This document shows, in pieces, positions 63,771 through 64,000 of a DNA stretch of 64,000 nt. How positions within the stretch are numbered: the stretch's first letter is position 1; every line of letters starts with the position of its first letter. The position numbers were made by a program, and so were the translations under genes. The notes under the pieces were generated by a model. That model was given only the letters and a program-made list of their open reading frames with translations, made no database searches and was not told the DNA's origin. Source of the stretch: Salibacterium salarium (GTDB taxonomy: Bacteria; Bacillota; Bacilli; Bacillales; Marinococcaceae). Where the stretch lies: positions 62,001-126,000 of the forward strand of contig NZ_JAUSUM010000003.1 of the NCBI RefSeq assembly GCF_030813635.1, read 5' to 3'.

Positions 63771-63805
63771 AAGGTAGTCCCCACTCATAGGGACTGCCTT
63801 TTCCC
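63771..63805 (+). terminator. Terminator of the SLH nucleotidase gene
   Basis: AAGG-T-AGTCCC (63771-63781) pairs with GGGACT-G-CCTT (63790-63800), followed by TTCCCTTTCC. The T-run is interrupted. Confidence 0.75.
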
Positions 63806-63864
63806 TTTCCCTTAACCGACACCAATAGAACACTCCCTACTTGTTCTATTTTCTAGTAAAATTG

Positions 63865-64000
63865 TTAAAACAATGTCATCGCCCAACCAAGCAGAATGAA
63901 AGCAATGACAGTCATAAAGATATCTTTTCCTTTCTTCTCTCCTGTATAAAATACGATTTTCAGAACATGAAAAACGATAAAACCAACAATAATGAGGGTA
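63865..64000 (-). CDS. C-terminal part of a small membrane protein (cut by window edge)
   Basis: The last 44 codons of a minus-strand frame are visible, entering from the right edge. Two hydrophobic stretches, LIIVGFIVFHVLKIVFYTG and FMTVIAFILLGWAMTLF, flank a basic loop EKKGKDI. Typical of a small Bacillus integral membrane protein; the family cannot be told from this part. Confidence 0.55.
   Translation of the reverse strand, partial: TLIIVGFIVFHVLKIVFYTGEKKGKDIFMTVIAFILLGWAMTLF

Overview
The window comes from a low-GC Gram-positive bacterium of the Bacillaceae. This is judged from gene content: QoxABCD menaquinol oxidase, HelD, HemAT, an MhqR cluster, the tenI-thiO-thiS-thiG-thiF order, YkkC/YkkD, a DeoR of B. 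subtilis type, the zinc-independent S14 paralogue, purine-rich Shine-Dalgarno sites and frequent GTG/TTG starts. Several secreted proteins are strongly acidic and a complete sulfolipid pathway is present, which points to a halophilic or alkaliphilic species; the species itself cannot be named from this sequence. There are no rRNA or tRNA genes, no CRISPR array and no prophage. Mobile DNA is limited to one short tyrosine recombinase and a few MITE/REP-like repeats.

Layout. 1-4.7 kb: partial MarR regulator, type II pantothenate kinase, cardiolipin synthase, an unknown protein and glycerate kinase. 4.9-8.6 kb: MntR-type promoter region and the mntABCD manganese importer. 8.7-11.6 kb: sqdB-sqdX-gtrA, a sulfoquinovosyl-diacylglycerol (sulfolipid) cluster, unusual in a non-photosynthetic Firmicute. 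11.9-15.85 kb: thiazole operon under a TPP riboswitch with a terminator. 16-20.4 kb: YtkA-type lipoprotein, AEC carrier, K+/H+ antiporter, recombinase, moaC. 20.5-25.9 kb: YisL, a YkkC/YkkD pair, a DUF3231 protein, topoisomerase III, a 2-oxoglutarate dioxygenase and a DUF2584 protein. 26-31.5 kb: an unknown membrane protein behind a structured leader, a DMT exporter, an acetyltransferase and a Cache chemoreceptor.

31.7-37.6 kb: HelD, methyltransferase, acyl-CoA dehydrogenase-like flavoprotein and SDR oxidoreductase, followed by a 222-bp nested inverted-repeat element. 37.9-42.3 kb: unknown 492-residue protein, DMT exporter and the HemAT oxygen sensor. 42.3-44.5 kb: mhqR-dioxygenase-mhqD behind a perfect 10-bp inverted repeat. 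44.8-47.3 kb: FetAB-type transporter and an AbrB-family membrane protein. 47.4-52.1 kb: Zur-boxed rpsN paralogue, an eight-unit array with 21-bp period, a phosphofructokinase-like protein lacking catalytic motifs, transketolase and DeoR. 52.4-56.7 kb: small membrane protein and qoxABCD. 57-60.4 kb: DUF1611 protein plus an ornithine/alanine racemase-family enzyme behind an attenuator with a T-box-like core, then RarD. 60.5-64 kb: DUF2935 protein, an SLH-anchored 5'-nucleotidase and a truncated membrane protein.

The points most worth following are the sulfolipid cluster with a possible GtrA partner, the degenerate phosphofructokinase paralogue next to transketolase, the 21-bp array, and the structured leaders at 4.9, 27.4 and 59.2 kb. 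Protein families were recognised by eye from motifs and remembered relatives; no database search was run.
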